From NCBI GenBank assembly GCA_025362535.1, contig JANYGE010000454.1, positions 1-5,540 on the forward strand: 5,540 nucleotides of DNA, written 5' to 3'. Under the pieces are notes generated by a model. The model was given only the letters and a program-made list of their open reading frames with translations. It was not told where the DNA came from and ran no database searches. Source of the DNA: Hyphomicrobiales bacterium (GTDB lineage Bacteria; Pseudomonadota; Alphaproteobacteria; Rhizobiales; Aestuariivirgaceae). The translations under genes and the position numbers were made by a program. This document shows, piece by piece, positions 4,861-5,540 of this stretch (its first letter is position 1; each line of letters begins with the position of its first letter).

Positions 4861-5540
4861 CAGCCCAATTGCTTTAAAAGCTGGGGAATATCGGCGACAC
4901 TGGCCAGCACATGATCAGCCAGATGGGCAATATCATCATGTTGAGCATTGCCAGTCAAAACACCAATGGCAAGCCCAGCGCCGCCATTGCGGGCTTCTTC
5001 CATATCATGCGAGTTATCCCCAACCATGGCAATCTCATGCGGTTTGAGGCCCGTGCGCTCGGCAAAGAGAGCAATCATTTGACCAGACGGCTTTGGAATA
5101 TCAACAGAGTCCGCACCAATAATGTGGACAAAATAATCGTGCACACCGAGCTCTTGCATATGAAAAGTCGCCGACGAATGAATATCATTTGTCGCCACAC
5201 CTAAAATCATATTCATCGCATGTAATTCATCAAAGACTGGCACCAAGTCCATGAGAGGCTTCATATAAAGCCTAGCCTCAGCGACATAATCATGATTGAT
5301 CTTTTGAACTTTGGCGAGTCTGGCCGCTGCATCAAGCTGCGGCCACCAGATATCCACCAATTGATTAATGGTGCCTGCAGCCAACACACTTCCAGCTTTA
5401 AATCCATCGGTTGCCCGGTCATAACCAGCCATGCTCATAAGCTCTAGAACGCGCTCTTCGTCGGCGTTCATTTCCTTGGCCAGCATGATTTTATAAACCG
5501 GAACCCAAGTGTCATTGGCCTCAATCAGCGTGCCGTCCTT
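4860..5540 (-). CDS. HAD-family phosphatase, phosphoglycolate phosphatase-like (5' end missing)
   Basis: This haloacid dehalogenase-superfamily hydrolase runs off the right edge of the window. The frame is open to the last base, where the visible protein begins KDGTLIEAND; this is the second half of motif I (DxDGT), so the nucleophilic Asp lies just outside. The ATG at 5486 is internal. Among 226 visible residues, motif II is T117 in ILGVATND, motif III is K150 in DIPKPSG, and motif IV is MVGDNSHD (172-179) with its acidic residues. The long helical insert between motifs I and II is a C1-type cap, as in phosphoglycolate phosphatases (Gph). The substrate is uncertain because the superfamily is broad; sugar phosphates or phosphoglycolate are reasonable. 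It is linked to the flavin-reductase-like gene by a one-base stop/start overlap. Confidence 0.9.
   Translation of the reverse strand, partial: KDGTLIEANDTWVPVYKIMLAKEMNADEERVLELMSMAGYDRATDGFKAGSVLAAGTINQLVDIWWPQLDAAARLAKVQKINHDYVAEARLYMKPLMDLVPVFDELHAMNMILGVATNDIHSSATFHMQELGVHDYFVHIIGADSVDIPKPSGQMIALFAERTGLKPHEIAMVGDNSHDMEEARNGGAGLAIGVLTGNAQHDDIAHLADHVLASVADIPQLLKQLG

Noticed and set aside
5014..5022. TTATCCCCA, one mismatch from a DnaA box
   Set aside because: It lies within the HAD motif IV codons and is isolated from other boxes.

Overview
The window reads as an ordinary chromosomal stretch of an alphaproteobacterium, most likely a member of the Hyphomicrobiales. The grounds are a DUF2336 protein (a largely alphaproteobacterial family), a cobD/cobU/DUF1636 cobalamin cluster of the kind found in that class, and a good match to the CtrA consensus beside several GANTC (CcrM-type) sites. 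Base composition looks close to balanced by eye; it was not computed. I saw no mobile element, CRISPR array, tRNA or rRNA. No stretch above 300 bases lacks a gene.

Left part (1-1550): late cobalamin (vitamin B12) assembly. The 3' part of cobD runs rightwards and meets cobU, which runs leftwards; their 3' ends overlap by 38 bp. cobU is preceded by a DUF1636 cysteine-rich protein gene whose stop codon overlaps the cobU start in an ATGA arrangement, so these two are probably one coupled operon. CobD makes adenosylcobinamide phosphate and CobU activates it with GTP, so consecutive pathway steps sit on opposite strands.

Middle (1551-3561): an 80-bp divergent gap separates the cob operon from nadK (NAD kinase, NADP synthesis). 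nadK converges on a DUF2336 gene and the two stop codons share the palindrome TTAA, leaving no room for a terminator between them.

Right-middle (3562-4269): a single-domain CheY-like receiver precedes the DUF2336 gene on the same strand. Its phosphoacceptor Asp is replaced by Glu, and two other phosphorylation residues are also altered, so it looks like a pseudo-receiver. The 196 bp in front of it is the most interesting part of the window: one perfect and two near-perfect DnaA boxes, a full CtrA-consensus site and four GANTC sites. The two proximal DnaA boxes also form a -35/-10-like pair. I read this as a cell-cycle-controlled promoter; a replication origin is a less likely alternative.

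Right end (4270-5540): two leftward, translationally linked genes, a HAD-family phosphatase (start outside the window) and a flavin-reductase-like FMN-binding split-barrel protein.
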